DNA of 64,000 nt from Desulfobulbus propionicus. Lineage in GTDB: Bacteria; Desulfobacterota; Desulfobulbia; Desulfobulbales; Desulfobulbaceae. The notes below the pieces were generated by a model. That model did not search any database, was not told where the DNA came from, and saw only the letters and a list, made by a program, of their open reading frames with translations. The position numbers and the translations under genes are program-made. Of the stretch, positions 28,298 to 38,069 are shown piece by piece; position 1 is the first letter of the stretch; every line of letters begins with the position of its first letter. The stretch is from contig PDTD01000009.1 of NCBI GenBank assembly GCA_002748755.1, positions 62,001 through 126,000 on the forward strand. Reading direction: 5' to 3'.

Positions 28298-29227
28298 TCA
28301 GGATAAAAGGAATCTCTGCAGACTGCTTCGTACAAAACGAAAAGGGTTGAACCGAACCGGCATCAGTTCAGAGGGTACCTGAAAGCCTTCTATTTGGTAT
28401 CCTGGATTCTCCCCTGTCAACCAGGTACAAGCGCCCATGGTCGTCCCTTCCAGTCCCTGCTTCACAGCAGCGTTCCACAGCGGACAGGAGTGTGAAGCAA
28501 CACCAAGGACATGTAAAAGCACGGTTTCAAGAGCCACGGGGTTTTGCCCGGCAGCAAGTATCCCGGCGGGAAACGGTACTCCGTGCACTGGCCCGTTTTT
28601 GTGCATGGCCTCAATGCCGTCAACGAGGGAAATAGATGGCGCCAGTACCAGGGGGAGTTGGACTATCAGGTCGGCAAATCGGCCGCTTTCCCCTCCATGT
28701 ATCATATGCCACCAGGCTTTTCGTATTCCAGCCACGCAGCCGTAATAATTCTTAATCGCCAGGGTTACCCTGGTTTGAACATGGGCCTTGCATTTGGGGA
28801 GGTTGACCAACAGATCACACTCCAGGGCCCTGGCCGCGACCTTAACGGTTTCACCGCTGGGCAACGTTCGGGAGACGAGCCGGTCAAACTCCACAATGGT
28901 AACCCCGAGTGCATCGAGGGCCTCAGTAAGCTGCAGGCTGTCGAGGACCGAGGCTGCACTCCCAAAGGCTGGAGAATCACCCACTTGAACCCGTGCGCCC
29001 TGGTCCAGAAACCACTTCGATACAGCAAGAATAACCGCCCGATTGGTACAGGATAGCGGACCGCCGCGGGCAGTAATCAGGTTTGGCTTGAGCAGGACGA
29101 GGGCCCCTTTAAGCTCTTGCGGATACAGGGTTTGTGTCAGCATCTCAGAGAGAAGAGGAGAAAAATCAGGTGCAGCATATTCCTCGACCCTGGCCAGGAT
29201 GGCGACAGGCATGGTTTCGCGAATCAT
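28298..29227 (-). CDS. DUF362-domain protein
   Basis: 309 residues. The DUF362 domain is recognised by VLLKPNLI near residue 45, VQVGDSPAFGS, ECDLLVNLPKCKAHVQTRVTLAIKN, and SLVDGIEAMHKNGP. Many members carry a C-terminal ferredoxin domain, but none is present here: the C-terminus has only scattered Cys. The biochemical function of the family is not well established. The ATG at 29227 is used; an ATG five codons later is an alternative. An intrinsic terminator 30 bp upstream separates it from serA. Confidence 0.85.
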   Translation of the reverse strand: MIRETMPVAILARVEEYAAPDFSPLLSEMLTQTLYPQELKGALVLLKPNLITARGGPLSCTNRAVILAVSKWFLDQGARVQVGDSPAFGSAASVLDSLQLTEALDALGVTIVEFDRLVSRTLPSGETVKVAARALECDLLVNLPKCKAHVQTRVTLAIKNYYGCVAGIRKAWWHMIHGGESGRFADLIVQLPLVLAPSISLVDGIEAMHKNGPVHGVPFPAGILAAGQNPVALETVLLHVLGVASHSCPLWNAAVKQGLEGTTMGACTWLTGENPGYQIEGFQVPSELMPVRFNPFRFVRSSLQRFLLS

Positions 29228-29257
29228 AAAACGCTCACGGATTCAAGGCATACAGGT

Positions 29258-29295
29258 AAAAAAAACCGGCTTGATCCACGAATAAATCAAGCCGG
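29258..29295 (-). terminator. Intrinsic terminator upstream of the DUF362 gene
   Basis: A 10-bp perfect stem CCGGCTTGAT/ATCAAGCCGG with a 10-base loop. On the minus strand it is followed by eight T. It stops transcription coming from the serA side. Confidence 0.85.
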
Positions 29296-29359
29296 AAAAG
29301 GAGAGAAGAGATGAAGAATTCATTATAGATATTGCATTGATCGTGCCAGAAATGATCAA

Positions 29360-29395
29360 AACTGTAAAAACTACCTAACAAACTGTAAAAACTAC
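29360..29395. repeat. Two direct repeats, 21 bp apart
   Basis: The 15-mer AACTGTAAAAACTAC occurs at 29360-29374 and 29381-29395. The 21-bp period puts both copies on the same face of the helix, as for a dimeric regulator site. It lies in the gap between serA and the DUF362 gene, which otherwise holds a repeat element (29571-29686). Confidence 0.6.
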
Positions 29396-29570
29396 TTTTA
29401 CTTCCAAAATACCGCCGCCACCTCCTCCTGAAGAGTGGACATAGAGTTCAAGTTTTTTAACACTTTTCCACCTGTCCTCCTGGCTCAAAGAAAAAACCTC
29501 ATATTTTCAAAATGTTACAAGCAAGTGTTTTTTTTACTCTCCCTGCCTCAACGACCGTACATTTGTACTG

Positions 29571-29686
29571 GACCGGATTTCTCAACAATGATTTTTTGAG
29601 ATTTGAGCCTGCTCACAGACACCACATACATCTGTTTTGGTCTTTTTTTCTCAAATAAGACAAATTGTTTGTAAACAATCCGGGAT
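29571..29686 (+). repeat. Internally deleted copy of the dispersed TIR element
   Basis: About 116 bp from GACCGGATTTCTCA to AACAATCCGGGAT. The retained right half shows GAGCCTGCTCACAGACACC, ACATACATCTGTTTTGGTCT, CTCAAATAAGACAAATTG. The left internal hairpin region is deleted. Confidence 0.7.
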
Positions 29687-29736
29687 AAAATGCGGTCCCT
29701 CAAGGCAAGGCAAGTCCGCCACGAATACAAGACACA

Positions 29737-30927
29737 TCAGTGCTGAAAGCAGATAATCCTGGTTTGCAACACCCCCTCCTGCTTGCAGATCTCGCCCTTA
29801 ATCTCAGGCGATACCGGGCTGGAGCAGTCTATGATATTATAACCCAGGGTCCCGTTGCTTTTGTTGGTATAGTTCATGATATTAATACCGTGATTGCTCA
29901 GAATATTACTGACCAAGGCTATCACCCCAGGTTGATCCCGGTTAATAACGGTTATCCGAGTATGCACGTCCACAGTGGGAATAGTTTCTATGTTAGGAAA
30001 GTTAACACTCTGGACAATATTGCCCATTTCCAGGTAGGCTCTCAGCTCCTTGACCGCCATGGTTGAACAATTCTCCTCGGATTCCGAGGTGGAGGCTCCA
30101 AGATGGGGGGTAACAATAATTTTGTCGTGCCCCATGAACCGGGTAGACGGAAAATCAGAAATATGACCACGTAGTTTTCCACTGGCCAGCGCAGCCAGCA
30201 CCGCATCTTCATCCACGATGGGGCCACGCGCATAGTTAATCAAGAGTGCTCCGTCCTTGGCAAACTCCAAAAAATCCTTCTGGGTCACATATCCACGGGT
30301 ATTCTTGTTCAAAGGGATGTGTACACTAATGAAATCTGCATTTTCCAGGGCTTCACGGCGTGATCTCGCCAGGATCACCTCAGCAGACAGGTGGTGGATA
30401 TTATCCATGGCTGGAAAGGGATCAAAGCCGATCACCTTCATATTGTGATGCAGACCGGCGTTGGCTACGCCCACACCTATTTTCCCCAGTCCTATGACAG
30501 CCATTGTCTTGCCAGCCATTTCCTCGCCCTTGAACATCTTCTTTTGGGCTTCCACTTCCCGATTGACGGCATCATCATCGGCAAGGTTGTTGAGTGTTCG
30601 ACAAAAAGAAATGCTCCTCTCAACATTGCGCAGCCAAATACCCAAGGTGGTATAAACCAACTCGACCACGGCATTGGCGTTGGCCCCTGGAGTGTTAAAG
30701 ACGCAGATTCCCTTCTCGGAAGCCTCTTCAACGGGGATATTGTTCACGCCCGCACCCGCCCTGGCAATGGCCAGCAAGTCGGGATACGATGCCAGATCAA
30801 CCTTTGTGCTTCGCACCACAATTCCGTGTGGATTTGCCTCCTCCGGGTCAACAGTGTATCTGGAGGTGAAGAGTTGCAAACCCTCCCGGGCAATGGCATT
30901 GATGGTTTTAATACGGTACTGTTGCAT
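29737..30927 (-). CDS. serA: D-3-phosphoglycerate dehydrogenase
   Basis: First step of serine synthesis from 3-phosphoglycerate. It has 396 residues, the short ACT-containing form. The NAD-binding motif GLGKIGVGVANAG is near residue 146; the catalytic set includes NYARGPIVDEDA and PHLGAST. A C-terminal ACT domain (ITVINRDQPGVIALVSNILSNHGINI) could sense serine. It is monocistronic. Confidence 0.95.
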   Translation of the reverse strand: MQQYRIKTINAIAREGLQLFTSRYTVDPEEANPHGIVVRSTKVDLASYPDLLAIARAGAGVNNIPVEEASEKGICVFNTPGANANAVVELVYTTLGIWLRNVERSISFCRTLNNLADDDAVNREVEAQKKMFKGEEMAGKTMAVIGLGKIGVGVANAGLHHNMKVIGFDPFPAMDNIHHLSAEVILARSRREALENADFISVHIPLNKNTRGYVTQKDFLEFAKDGALLINYARGPIVDEDAVLAALASGKLRGHISDFPSTRFMGHDKIIVTPHLGASTSESEENCSTMAVKELRAYLEMGNIVQSVNFPNIETIPTVDVHTRITVINRDQPGVIALVSNILSNHGINIMNYTNKSNGTLGYNIIDCSSPVSPEIKGEICKQEGVLQTRIICFQH

Positions 30928-31289
30928 GATCTATTCTTTCCCTCAAACAGTTGATAAATTTCTCTGTGCACCAAGGGCACAGATGTACGCCAGCCCCTCA
31001 TGCTTTTCCGTAACCTGGCGTAGCCTTCTGCACTCCCGTGCCAAACACTCGCAAGACAACAAGAGAACCTACAATGAACAGCGTCTCATTGTCAAGGGCA
31101 AGCACTTATCCTGCTGATAAGCCGTTTGTTCGCAGACCAAAAGCCCTGTTCCACCAGAGTTTCTCCGCTGCATTACCCCTGGATATATACCGAGGGAGCA
31201 GCAGAAAAACTGAGCCCTCTAACTTTTCATCTCCTACAAAATGATTAAGGTATACCTGAAGGAGCAAAACGCCTCGCACTGATGCCCGG
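30928..31289. other. Intergenic region upstream of serA
   Basis: No convincing gene. It contains the putative serA promoter at 31066-31095. Short open frames here have no protein-like composition or start signals. Confidence 0.5.
31066..31095 (-). promoter_or_regulatory. Putative serA promoter
   Basis: On the minus strand a consensus TTGACA (31095-31090) is followed, after 18 bases, by TAGGTT (31071-31066). It lies about 140 bp upstream of serA. The -10 match is moderate. Confidence 0.35.
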
Positions 31290-31325
31290 TTAGCCCGGAC
31301 TCCTCATCAGCTCAGGTGGTGCTGG
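31290..31325 (+). repeat. Left-end fragment of the dispersed TIR element
   Basis: TTAGCCCGGACTCCTCATCA plus GCTCAGGTGGTGC match the left end of the family, then similarity stops. The following 31326-31634 shows no gene; a TATGTTAC-like AT-rich stretch is the only notable part. Confidence 0.65.
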
Positions 31326-31634
31326 ATGCAAAGTTTTTGCCGCCCAAAGCCTTTTTCGGAGGTCATTTAGGATATGTTACAGCAGCACGTCCTACGCCTT
31401 TGCGCCTTACCTTACGACAAACTTTTTTCAAGAAATAATCTGGAGTTACTTTTTTAAGCCCCCTGAGCCGGATTTCAGGTCATCTTTGGCTCCGGCGTGA
31501 TCACCACAGCCTCAACCCAGGCTATGGCAGGTCAGCCTTTTTATGCAATCGCTCCCAAAAGAAGGCGAGCCACAGTGAAACCTACTCTTGACCACCTTTT
31601 CTTTTAATAGGCCCCTCTTTTTTGGTATTCCTGC

Positions 31635-34600
31635 ATGCATATTATCCTCAGACTATTTCTCCCTGCTGTTTGTTTTGTTCTTCTCATGGCGGCCCTGATC
31701 GGTGATGCCGACGCCCGTACAGAAAAAGACATATACCACAGCATCGAACTCAGCTTTGATCGTACCGCCCATCTTGTACATGCTACCTCCAAAATAGACT
31801 TGCCGCCCGGCACCCCCCTGCACCTTGACTGCGGCCGTCTAACCATCACCGGGGCACTCATTGAACCCCTGGGTACGACACCCTTGACGATCCATCCAGA
31901 CACGCACAATCACATCCACATCCCCCCACGAAAAGAACAGCAACATGTCTGGGTGAGTTATGCACTGACACTCCCCTCCAAAGGAAGTCATGACAACATC
32001 GTCAACGAGGACGGTATAATCCTGGCAGGATTCTGGCACCCACAAAGCCGAGACAGAATGTACTACTCCTTGCGGGCCCGAATCCCGACTCATTTTTCAG
32101 CGGTTGCCGAAACAAACGCTGTGAAAACATACCAAGAAAAGCAGGAAAAAATTGTGCAGATGGAATCCCCCGTTGCCCTGCGCGCGATGCATTTTGCAGC
32201 AGGACCCTACACAGTCCGCTCCCTCACAGTGGGTACCATCACCCTGTACACCTATTTTTTTTCTGAAGACGATCACCTGGCACAGGCGTACCTGGACAAG
32301 GCCCGTGACTATCTCACCTTGTACCAAAGGCTCATAGGCCCTTTTCCCTATAAACGATACAGCATTGTGGAAAATATCCTGCCAACCGGATACGGTTTAC
32401 CCGGCTTTACTCTCCTGGGCAGGCAAGTGGTCAGGCTACCTTTTATCAAGGACACCTCCCTTGGCCACGAAATCCTCCATAGCTGGTTCGGTAACAGTCT
32501 TTTTGTGGATTACGACCACGGCAACTGGGCTGAAGGCCTGACCAGCTACCTGGCCGATCACCTCTATGCCCAACAGAGGGGACAAGACGTGGCCTATCGC
32601 AAACACCAGATCCTGCGCTACAATGCCTGGGTTCCCGACGACAACTCACTGAGCCTTCGGGCATTTCGGAGTCCCAGCTGGCATCAAAAGCAGGCTGAAC
32701 AAATCAGAGCTGTCGGCTATAACAAAGGCACCCTCTTTTTTCACATGCTCAAAGAGGAAATCGGTGAGGCAGCTTTTATACAGGCAGTGCGCACACTCTA
32801 TAACAATCATATTTTTACCATGGTTTCCTGGCATGAACTGGAGGCTGTTTTCAGCCAGGCAGCCAACAGGGATATGTCCGCCTTTTTCTCCCAGTGGCTC
32901 GACAGTAAAAACATCCCTGTACTGGAGCTGAAAGAGGCAACTTTCCAACAGCATGTCAGCGGGTTCGTGGTCAAATTCACCCTGAGCAACAACCCTCCCT
33001 TTGCATTGACCGTTCCTGTTCGTATAACCACTACCCAAGGAACGACCTGGCAACAGGTGCGGTTGGAGAAGGAAGAACAAACCTTTACCTTGCAGACAGA
33101 TGCCCTGCCACTTTCCCTCACCGTGGACCCCGGTTATGATCTCATGCGCAAACTGACCGAAAAGGAAACCCCGCCGCTGTTGGCCCATCTCTTTGCATCA
33201 ACCAGGTTGCGCATACTTGTTTCACCGAGCCTCAGAGATACGGCACAGCCAATAGTAGACTACTTCACCAGGCGTGGTGCATCGCTTACAAAGAGTCCGG
33301 TAAGCAACAGAGAACTCATGACAGGGGACTGGATTTTTATTGGTGACTCCAAAGAGCGCCGTTCCCTCTTCGGCCTCCCCCAGCCCTCACCGTTTCCCAT
33401 TGCCATTGAAATGCACAAAAATCCTCTCAGTCCGGGAAGCTGCGTGCTACATATAGACCTGGGAAAAAGTGATGACATGAGACGGATCCTGCGGGTCCTC
33501 CCCCATTATCAAAAATACTCCAGCCTGGGCTTTCTTCAAGGCCGGATCCAGGAAAAAACCTGCAAACCGAGTGTTGACGGAATCCACACCAGACTCCTCG
33601 CCCCTCCAATGGCGCAACCCGCTGCCTCGATTCTCACCTTCGAGCAACTCATCGATCGCTTGCGTCACGCCAGGGTGGTGTATATTGGCGAAACGCATAG
33701 TCAGTACGGTCACCATCTCCTGCAGTTGCAACTCATCCAGGCACTGCATACGCACCATCCCGATCTCGCCATTGGCCTGGAAATGTTTCCCGCTGCCACC
33801 CAACCAGCGCTGGATGCCTATATCCAGGGCGAATTCCCCGACCAGGCGACCTTTATAGAAAAAACGGCATATCATGATGTCTGGGGCTATGATTACCGGC
33901 TGTATAGGGATATTTTCACCTATGCCAACAATCATGGCATCCCCCTGATTGGGCTCAATACCATCAAGCGTATCCCCTCCACAGTCTTTCAGAGCGGCTC
34001 CACCGATGCCTTAGGTGATGGAGATACAGAGTATCTTCCGGAAGCCCGTTCCCTGATTTTGCCAGGATACCAGGAAGGGCTGGAACCCTTTTTCCAAATG
34101 CACAGCCACATCCAAAAGGGTTCACGGGCAGGGTTTCTGCAAGCGCAGGCTATCTGGGACGAAACCATGGCCGAGCATATTACAAAATACCTGAGCCGCC
34201 ACCCAAAAAGTGTCATGATCGTGCTTGCCGGCACGGGACATGTCAACAAAATGAACGCTATTCCCCCCAGGGTTCTGCAACGCATGGGCCAGGTAGGACA
34301 GCTGGTTGTTGTGCCCGACAACGGCAGCCCTGACTTGCAGCCCGAACAGTATGATTACCTGGTAACGCCCGTCCCGGTTTCTCTCCCCCCTTCCGGGAAA
34401 ATAGGTCTTGTACTCAAACAACAGCACAAGAAGGGGCTCCAGGTCGAACGAGTCAGCCCCCACGGCAAGGCCAAACAGGCAGGAATTGAAAAAAACGATA
34501 TTATTCGCAGGATCAACAATATGGAGATCACGACGCTGGCCATGCTTCGCTACCACCTCATGGACCTGAAGCCAGGCGATTGCGTTGAGGTAGTCCTGGA

Positions 34601-34679
34601 ACGAGATGGAAAGCTGTATACCACAACAGTCGAACTGACTTCCGATGTCTCAGGTCGGATGCCACCAATGCACCCCTAA
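31635..34679 (+). CDS. Exported M1-type metallopeptidase fused to a ChaN domain and a PDZ domain
   Basis: 1014 residues with an N-terminal Sec signal (LRLFLPAVCFVLLMAALIGDADA). Residues about 30-480 resemble M1 gluzincin aminopeptidases: HEILHSWFGN at about 278, then NWAEGLTSYLADH supplying the third zinc ligand, one residue closer than in classical M1 enzymes. The usual GAMEN exopeptidase motif is replaced by TGYGLPGF. A middle region (530-660) is unassigned. Residues about 675-900 form a ChaN/DUF399 haem-binding-type domain (VVYIGETHSQYGHHLLQLQL, GLEMFPAATQP). A PDZ domain (about 910-1000, VSPHGKAKQAGIEKNDIIRRIN) closes the protein. It probably acts in the periplasm or at the cell surface, perhaps on haemoproteins. 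The stop abuts a repeat end. Confidence 0.88.
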   Translation: MHIILRLFLPAVCFVLLMAALIGDADARTEKDIYHSIELSFDRTAHLVHATSKIDLPPGTPLHLDCGRLTITGALIEPLGTTPLTIHPDTHNHIHIPPRKEQQHVWVSYALTLPSKGSHDNIVNEDGIILAGFWHPQSRDRMYYSLRARIPTHFSAVAETNAVKTYQEKQEKIVQMESPVALRAMHFAAGPYTVRSLTVGTITLYTYFFSEDDHLAQAYLDKARDYLTLYQRLIGPFPYKRYSIVENILPTGYGLPGFTLLGRQVVRLPFIKDTSLGHEILHSWFGNSLFVDYDHGNWAEGLTSYLADHLYAQQRGQDVAYRKHQILRYNAWVPDDNSLSLRAFRSPSWHQKQAEQIRAVGYNKGTLFFHMLKEEIGEAAFIQAVRTLYNNHIFTMVSWHELEAVFSQAANRDMSAFFSQWLDSKNIPVLELKEATFQQHVSGFVVKFTLSNNPPFALTVPVRITTTQGTTWQQVRLEKEEQTFTLQTDALPLSLTVDPGYDLMRKLTEKETPPLLAHLFASTRLRILVSPSLRDTAQPIVDYFTRRGASLTKSPVSNRELMTGDWIFIGDSKERRSLFGLPQPSPFPIAIEMHKNPLSPGSCVLHIDLGKSDDMRRILRVLPHYQKYSSLGFLQGRIQEKTCKPSVDGIHTRLLAPPMAQPAASILTFEQLIDRLRHARVVYIGETHSQYGHHLLQLQLIQALHTHHPDLAIGLEMFPAATQPALDAYIQGEFPDQATFIEKTAYHDVWGYDYRLYRDIFTYANNHGIPLIGLNTIKRIPSTVFQSGSTDALGDGDTEYLPEARSLILPGYQEGLEPFFQMHSHIQKGSRAGFLQAQAIWDETMAEHITKYLSRHPKSVMIVLAGTGHVNKMNAIPPRVLQRMGQVGQLVVVPDNGSPDLQPEQYDYLVTPVPVSLPPSGKIGLVLKQQHKKGLQVERVSPHGKAKQAGIEKNDIIRRINNMEITTLAMLRYHLMDLKPGDCVEVVLERDGKLYTTTVELTSDVSGRMPPMHP

Positions 34680-34745
34680 CCCGAAATTCTCATGAACAAT
34701 TTATTTCATTTGAGAAAAAAGGTGCCCAAGGTCAGCTCAGGGATA
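34677..34745 (-). repeat. Partial copy of the dispersed TIR element, reverse, overlapping a stop codon
   Basis: The TAA stop of the M1-ChaN gene is the first part of TAACCCGAAATTCTCATGAA, followed by TTCATTTGAGAAAAAAGGTG and GTCAGCTCAG. It is a truncated reversed copy between that gene and the convergent folP. Confidence 0.65.
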
Positions 34746-34815
34746 ACTTTGAGTGGAACCGGATTGCATGGCGAACATGCGCAGATCGGTACCAATTGTG
34801 CATTTGAAATGCGAT

Positions 34816-35595
34816 CTACAAACTGGACAACATATCCAATGCCAGCCTTGTTTTTGCCACATCGTGCACCCGGATATACTCCACCCCGCGCTGAGCGCAG
34901 AGCAATGAAACCAAAGCCGTGGGCCAGTCACGCTCAGAAAGGGACAGATCGAACAAATGTTCAAAAAAGGATTTCCTGGAATGTCCGATAAGAATTGGGC
35001 AGCCATGCACCTTAAAACGCTCCACCTCTCGCAGAATAGTGGCATTATGCTCGGGCAGTTTTCCAAATCCCAATCCAGGATCCAGGATTATATGAGTGCG
35101 GGCAATCCCTTTTTGTTCAGCATACCTGATACGTTCGCGAAAAAACTTATTTATTGTGTCGATGACATCCTCATACTCCGGGCTCTTTTGCATGGTTTCA
35201 GGGGTCCCCTGCATGTGCATAAGGATGACCGGTCCCCTGGATTCGGCTGCAACCCCAGCCATGGCAGGGTCCTGACGCAACGCTGATATATCATTGATTA
35301 TATCAGCCCCTGCATCCAAGGCCTGTCTCGCCACCTCAGCCTTGGTGGTATCTATGGAGATGGGAAGAGTACTCAGAGAACGAACCATCTGCACTGCCGG
35401 TATGATTCTGCGCAACTCTTCTGCCACACTCACCGGCTGGGAAAAGGGTCTGGTTGACTCCCCACCTACATCAATGCAGTCGGCACCCTCTTCAAGAAGT
35501 TTCTCGACCTGTATGCGCAGGGCATGTTCGTTCTGGTATCTGCCCCCATCGGAAAAGGAATCCGGGGTTACATTCAAAATACCCATTATACGCAT
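34816..35595 (-). CDS. folP: Dihydropteroate synthase
   Basis: Condenses pABA with hydroxymethyldihydropterin diphosphate in folate synthesis; target of sulfonamides. It has 259 residues. Motifs: MGILNVTPDSFSDGG, DVGGESTRPF, DIINDISA, DPGLGFGK, and ILIGHSRKSFF. A strong AAGGAG precedes the ATG at 35595. It lies downstream of ftsH in the same direction, as in many bacteria, but an intrinsic terminator sits between them. Confidence 0.97.
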   Translation of the reverse strand: MRIMGILNVTPDSFSDGGRYQNEHALRIQVEKLLEEGADCIDVGGESTRPFSQPVSVAEELRRIIPAVQMVRSLSTLPISIDTTKAEVARQALDAGADIINDISALRQDPAMAGVAAESRGPVILMHMQGTPETMQKSPEYEDVIDTINKFFRERIRYAEQKGIARTHIILDPGLGFGKLPEHNATILREVERFKVHGCPILIGHSRKSFFEHLFDLSLSERDWPTALVSLLCAQRGVEYIRVHDVAKTRLALDMLSSL

Positions 35596-35616
35596 GACAT
35601 TGCTCCTTAGTTACAA

Positions 35617-35649
35617 TAAAAAACCGGCTGGATACATATCCTGCCGGTT
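35617..35649 (-). terminator. Intrinsic terminator or attenuator in the folP leader
   Basis: On the minus strand, AACCGGC pairs with GCCGGTT around an inner GGA/TCC extension, followed by six T. It ends 22 bp before folP. It may end the ftsH transcript or attenuate folP. Confidence 0.7.
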
Positions 35650-35689
35650 GCTCCACTGAAGAGGGCTCTTTGGTATCTTCCTAGACTGG

Positions 35690-35797
35690 ATTTTCCCTGA
35701 ACTTTTTATAAAATATAAGCCAACCCTCGAACATCACATCCATTTGTCATGGTCTCTTTTCTCTCAAAAGAGACACCATACTCATGAGCAGTCCTTA
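35690..35797 (+). repeat. Internally deleted copy of the dispersed TIR element
   Basis: About 108 bp with ACTGGATTTTCCCTGAAC at the left, AAGCCAACCCTCGAACA, ACATCCATTTGTCATGGTCT, and CTCATGAGCAGTCCTTAC at the right. It is strongly diverged and lies directly against the left end of the 171-bp inverted-repeat element. Confidence 0.55.
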
Positions 35798-35968
35798 CCT
35801 AGTGTCCTGTCAACGCTGCTCTGTCGTATCCTGCTTGTCTTTTTCAGCCCTTATGCAGCCTTGCCCTGTGTCACATAGCACTACTATGCAACCCAGGACA
35901 AGGCTGCATAAGAACAAGAAAAATCCGGCGCAATATACTGACATTTCAGCGTTGACATGACACTAGGA
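35798..35968. mobile_element. 171-bp inverted-repeat element (MITE-like, second type)
   Basis: The ends CCTAGTGTCCTGTCAACGCT and, reverse-complemented, CCTAGTGTCATGTCAACGCT match at 19 of 20 bases. A second, inner inverted repeat (TTATGCAGCCTTG...CAAGGCTGCATAA) makes most of the element foldable. TA at both ends would suit an IS630/Tc1-like target duplication. There is no coding capacity. It is the only copy I see in the window. Confidence 0.8.
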
Positions 35969-35979
35969 TCAAATGTACC

Positions 35980-37839
35980 CTACGCAGGTATACCCTCAGC
36001 TAAATCTTCGCCTTCCTCCTCAGCAGCCCGAGGTGGTGAAGCATCAGGCCGCAGATCGCTGATAATCCGGTCCATATCTTCAAGCATGATGGTTTCTTTT
36101 TCAAGCAACTCCAAAGCGATGACCTTGAGGATATCCATGTTGTCCTGCAACATCTTGGTCACCTTGTCGTTGGCATCCAAGATAATCTGCTTCACGGCAT
36201 CATCAATTTTCTGTGCAGTTTGTTCACTGTAATCACGGTGCTGAGCAATTTCCCTGCCGAGAAAGATCTGCTCTTCTTTCTTGCCATACGCAAGAGGGCC
36301 CAGTTCATCACTCATACCCCACTCACAAACCATCTTACGGGCAAGTTCACTGGCCCGCTCAATGTCATTGCCTGCACCAGTGGTAATTTCATCAAAAACA
36401 AGTTTTTCCGCTACCCGACCTCCAAATAAAATAGCTATGGAATTGAGCAGGTAGCTACGGGCATGGGTATATTTTTCGTCCATGGGAAGCTGCATGGTCA
36501 AACCAAGCGCCCTGCCTCGTGGAATAATAGTCACCTTGTGAATGGGATCTGTATCCGGCAGCAGACGAGCAACCAGGGCGTGCCCAGCCTCGTGATAGGC
36601 GGTAATTTCCTTCTCTTTTTCAGAGATAATCATGGAGCGACGTTCTGCTCCCATCATAATTTTATCCTTGGCACGCTCCAAATGACTGATGGTGATAACA
36701 TCTTGCCCTTCCCGAGCAGCCATAAGGGCGGCCTCATTCACCAGGTTTTCCAGATCAGCACCGGAAAAGCCGGGTGTACCCCTGGCGATCACGGCCATAT
36801 CGACTTTGGAATCAAGCTTGGTTTTCTTGCCGTAAATCGCAAGAATCATCTCCCGGCCCTTCACATCAGGGACCGGCACCACGACCTGTCGATCAAAACG
36901 TCCGGGCCGGAGCAATGCGGGATCCAAGACATCCGGTCGGTTGGTGGCGGCAATGATAATAACCCCGTCATTACCTTCAAATCCGTCCATTTCAACCAAC
37001 AGCTGGTTAAGGGTCTGCTCACGTTCGTCATGGCCACCGCCCAAGCCTGCGCCCCGATGACGACCCACGGCATCAATCTCATCTATAAATATAATGCAGG
37101 GAGCATTTTTCTTGCCTTGGTTAAACAGGTCACGCACCCTTGAAGCGCCAACACCGACAAACATTTCCACAAAGTCGGAACCAGAAATGGTGAAAAAAGG
37201 GACGCCCGCCTCTCCGGCAATGGCTCTGGCCAGCAGGGTTTTCCCTGTGCCCGGAGAGCCTGCGAGAAGCACACCCTTGGGGATACGACCGCCAAGCTTG
37301 GTAAATTTTTGCGGATCCCGTAGAAAATCTATGATTTCTTCGAGCTCCTCCTTGGCTTCATCGATACCGGCTACATCCTTGAAGGTAACCTTCACTTCAC
37401 CTTCACCCTGTAGTTTGGCCCGGGTTTTGCCAAAGGTTAGCGCACCACCCTTGCCCCCCATCTGCATCTGTCGCATGAAAAATATCCATACCCCAATGAG
37501 CAGCAACATGGGAAACCAGGAGATAAACACCGTGAGGTACCATGGCGTTTCTTCAGGTTCCTTGACGGAGATATTGACGTTGGAATCCCTGAGCATGGGA
37601 ATAAGCTCCGTATCATCCGGGACAATGGTGGAAAAAGGGCTCCCGTCCCTTCCTGTCCCGGTAATTTTCTCACCTTGAATGTGCACCGTATCTATAGCCC
37701 CACTCTCCACATTGGACCAGAACTCACTGTAGGTCATCGAATTCCCACCGGGGTGCGGCTTATTAAAGAGGTTAAATAATACAATCATGGTCACGCCGAT
37801 GACCAGCCACATACTGAAATTTTTATAGAAGGTATTCAA
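35980..37839 (-). CDS. ftsH: ATP-dependent zinc metalloprotease FtsH
   Basis: Inner-membrane AAA+ protease that degrades misfolded membrane proteins and regulators such as LpxC in LPS producers. It has 619 residues. Two membrane helices (about 8-26 and 104-124) flank a periplasmic domain. The AAA domain has Walker A GSPGTGKT, Walker [12 protein letters not shown] and the second region of homology with [18 protein letters not shown]. The zinc site is HEAGH. The acidic C-terminal tail ends in [13 protein letters not shown]. folP lies downstream. Confidence 0.98.
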   Translation of the reverse strand: MNTFYKNFSMWLVIGVTMIVLFNLFNKPHPGGNSMTYSEFWSNVESGAIDTVHIQGEKITGTGRDGSPFSTIVPDDTELIPMLRDSNVNISVKEPEETPWYLTVFISWFPMLLLIGVWIFFMRQMQMGGKGGALTFGKTRAKLQGEGEVKVTFKDVAGIDEAKEELEEIIDFLRDPQKFTKLGGRIPKGVLLAGSPGTGKTLLARAIAGEAGVPFFTISGSDFVEMFVGVGASRVRDLFNQGKKNAPCIIFIDEIDAVGRHRGAGLGGGHDEREQTLNQLLVEMDGFEGNDGVIIIAATNRPDVLDPALLRPGRFDRQVVVPVPDVKGREMILAIYGKKTKLDSKVDMAVIARGTPGFSGADLENLVNEAALMAAREGQDVITISHLERAKDKIMMGAERRSMIISEKEKEITAYHEAGHALVARLLPDTDPIHKVTIIPRGRALGLTMQLPMDEKYTHARSYLLNSIAILFGGRVAEKLVFDEITTGAGNDIERASELARKMVCEWGMSDELGPLAYGKKEEQIFLGREIAQHRDYSEQTAQKIDDAVKQIILDANDKVTKMLQDNMDILKVIALELLEKETIMLEDMDRIISDLRPDASPPRAAEEEGEDLAEGIPA

Positions 37840-38069
37840 AAAAAAGCTCCAATAGTGCTATTTTACCCAAGGCAAAACTATGGTTCACTGTACAGAGGTC
37901 AATGCGGTACAACGGCCAGCCCGAAACTGCTTTTTCATCAATATGCAGCCACCCGAATACCTTGAGGGACCTAGGGGTACAGTCTCTCCCTTTTCCAACT
38001 AGACTCCGCAAAACGGTATCAGTACTGTAATACTTCTTGGCACGCAGTCAAATACTTCTTCACAGTTCG

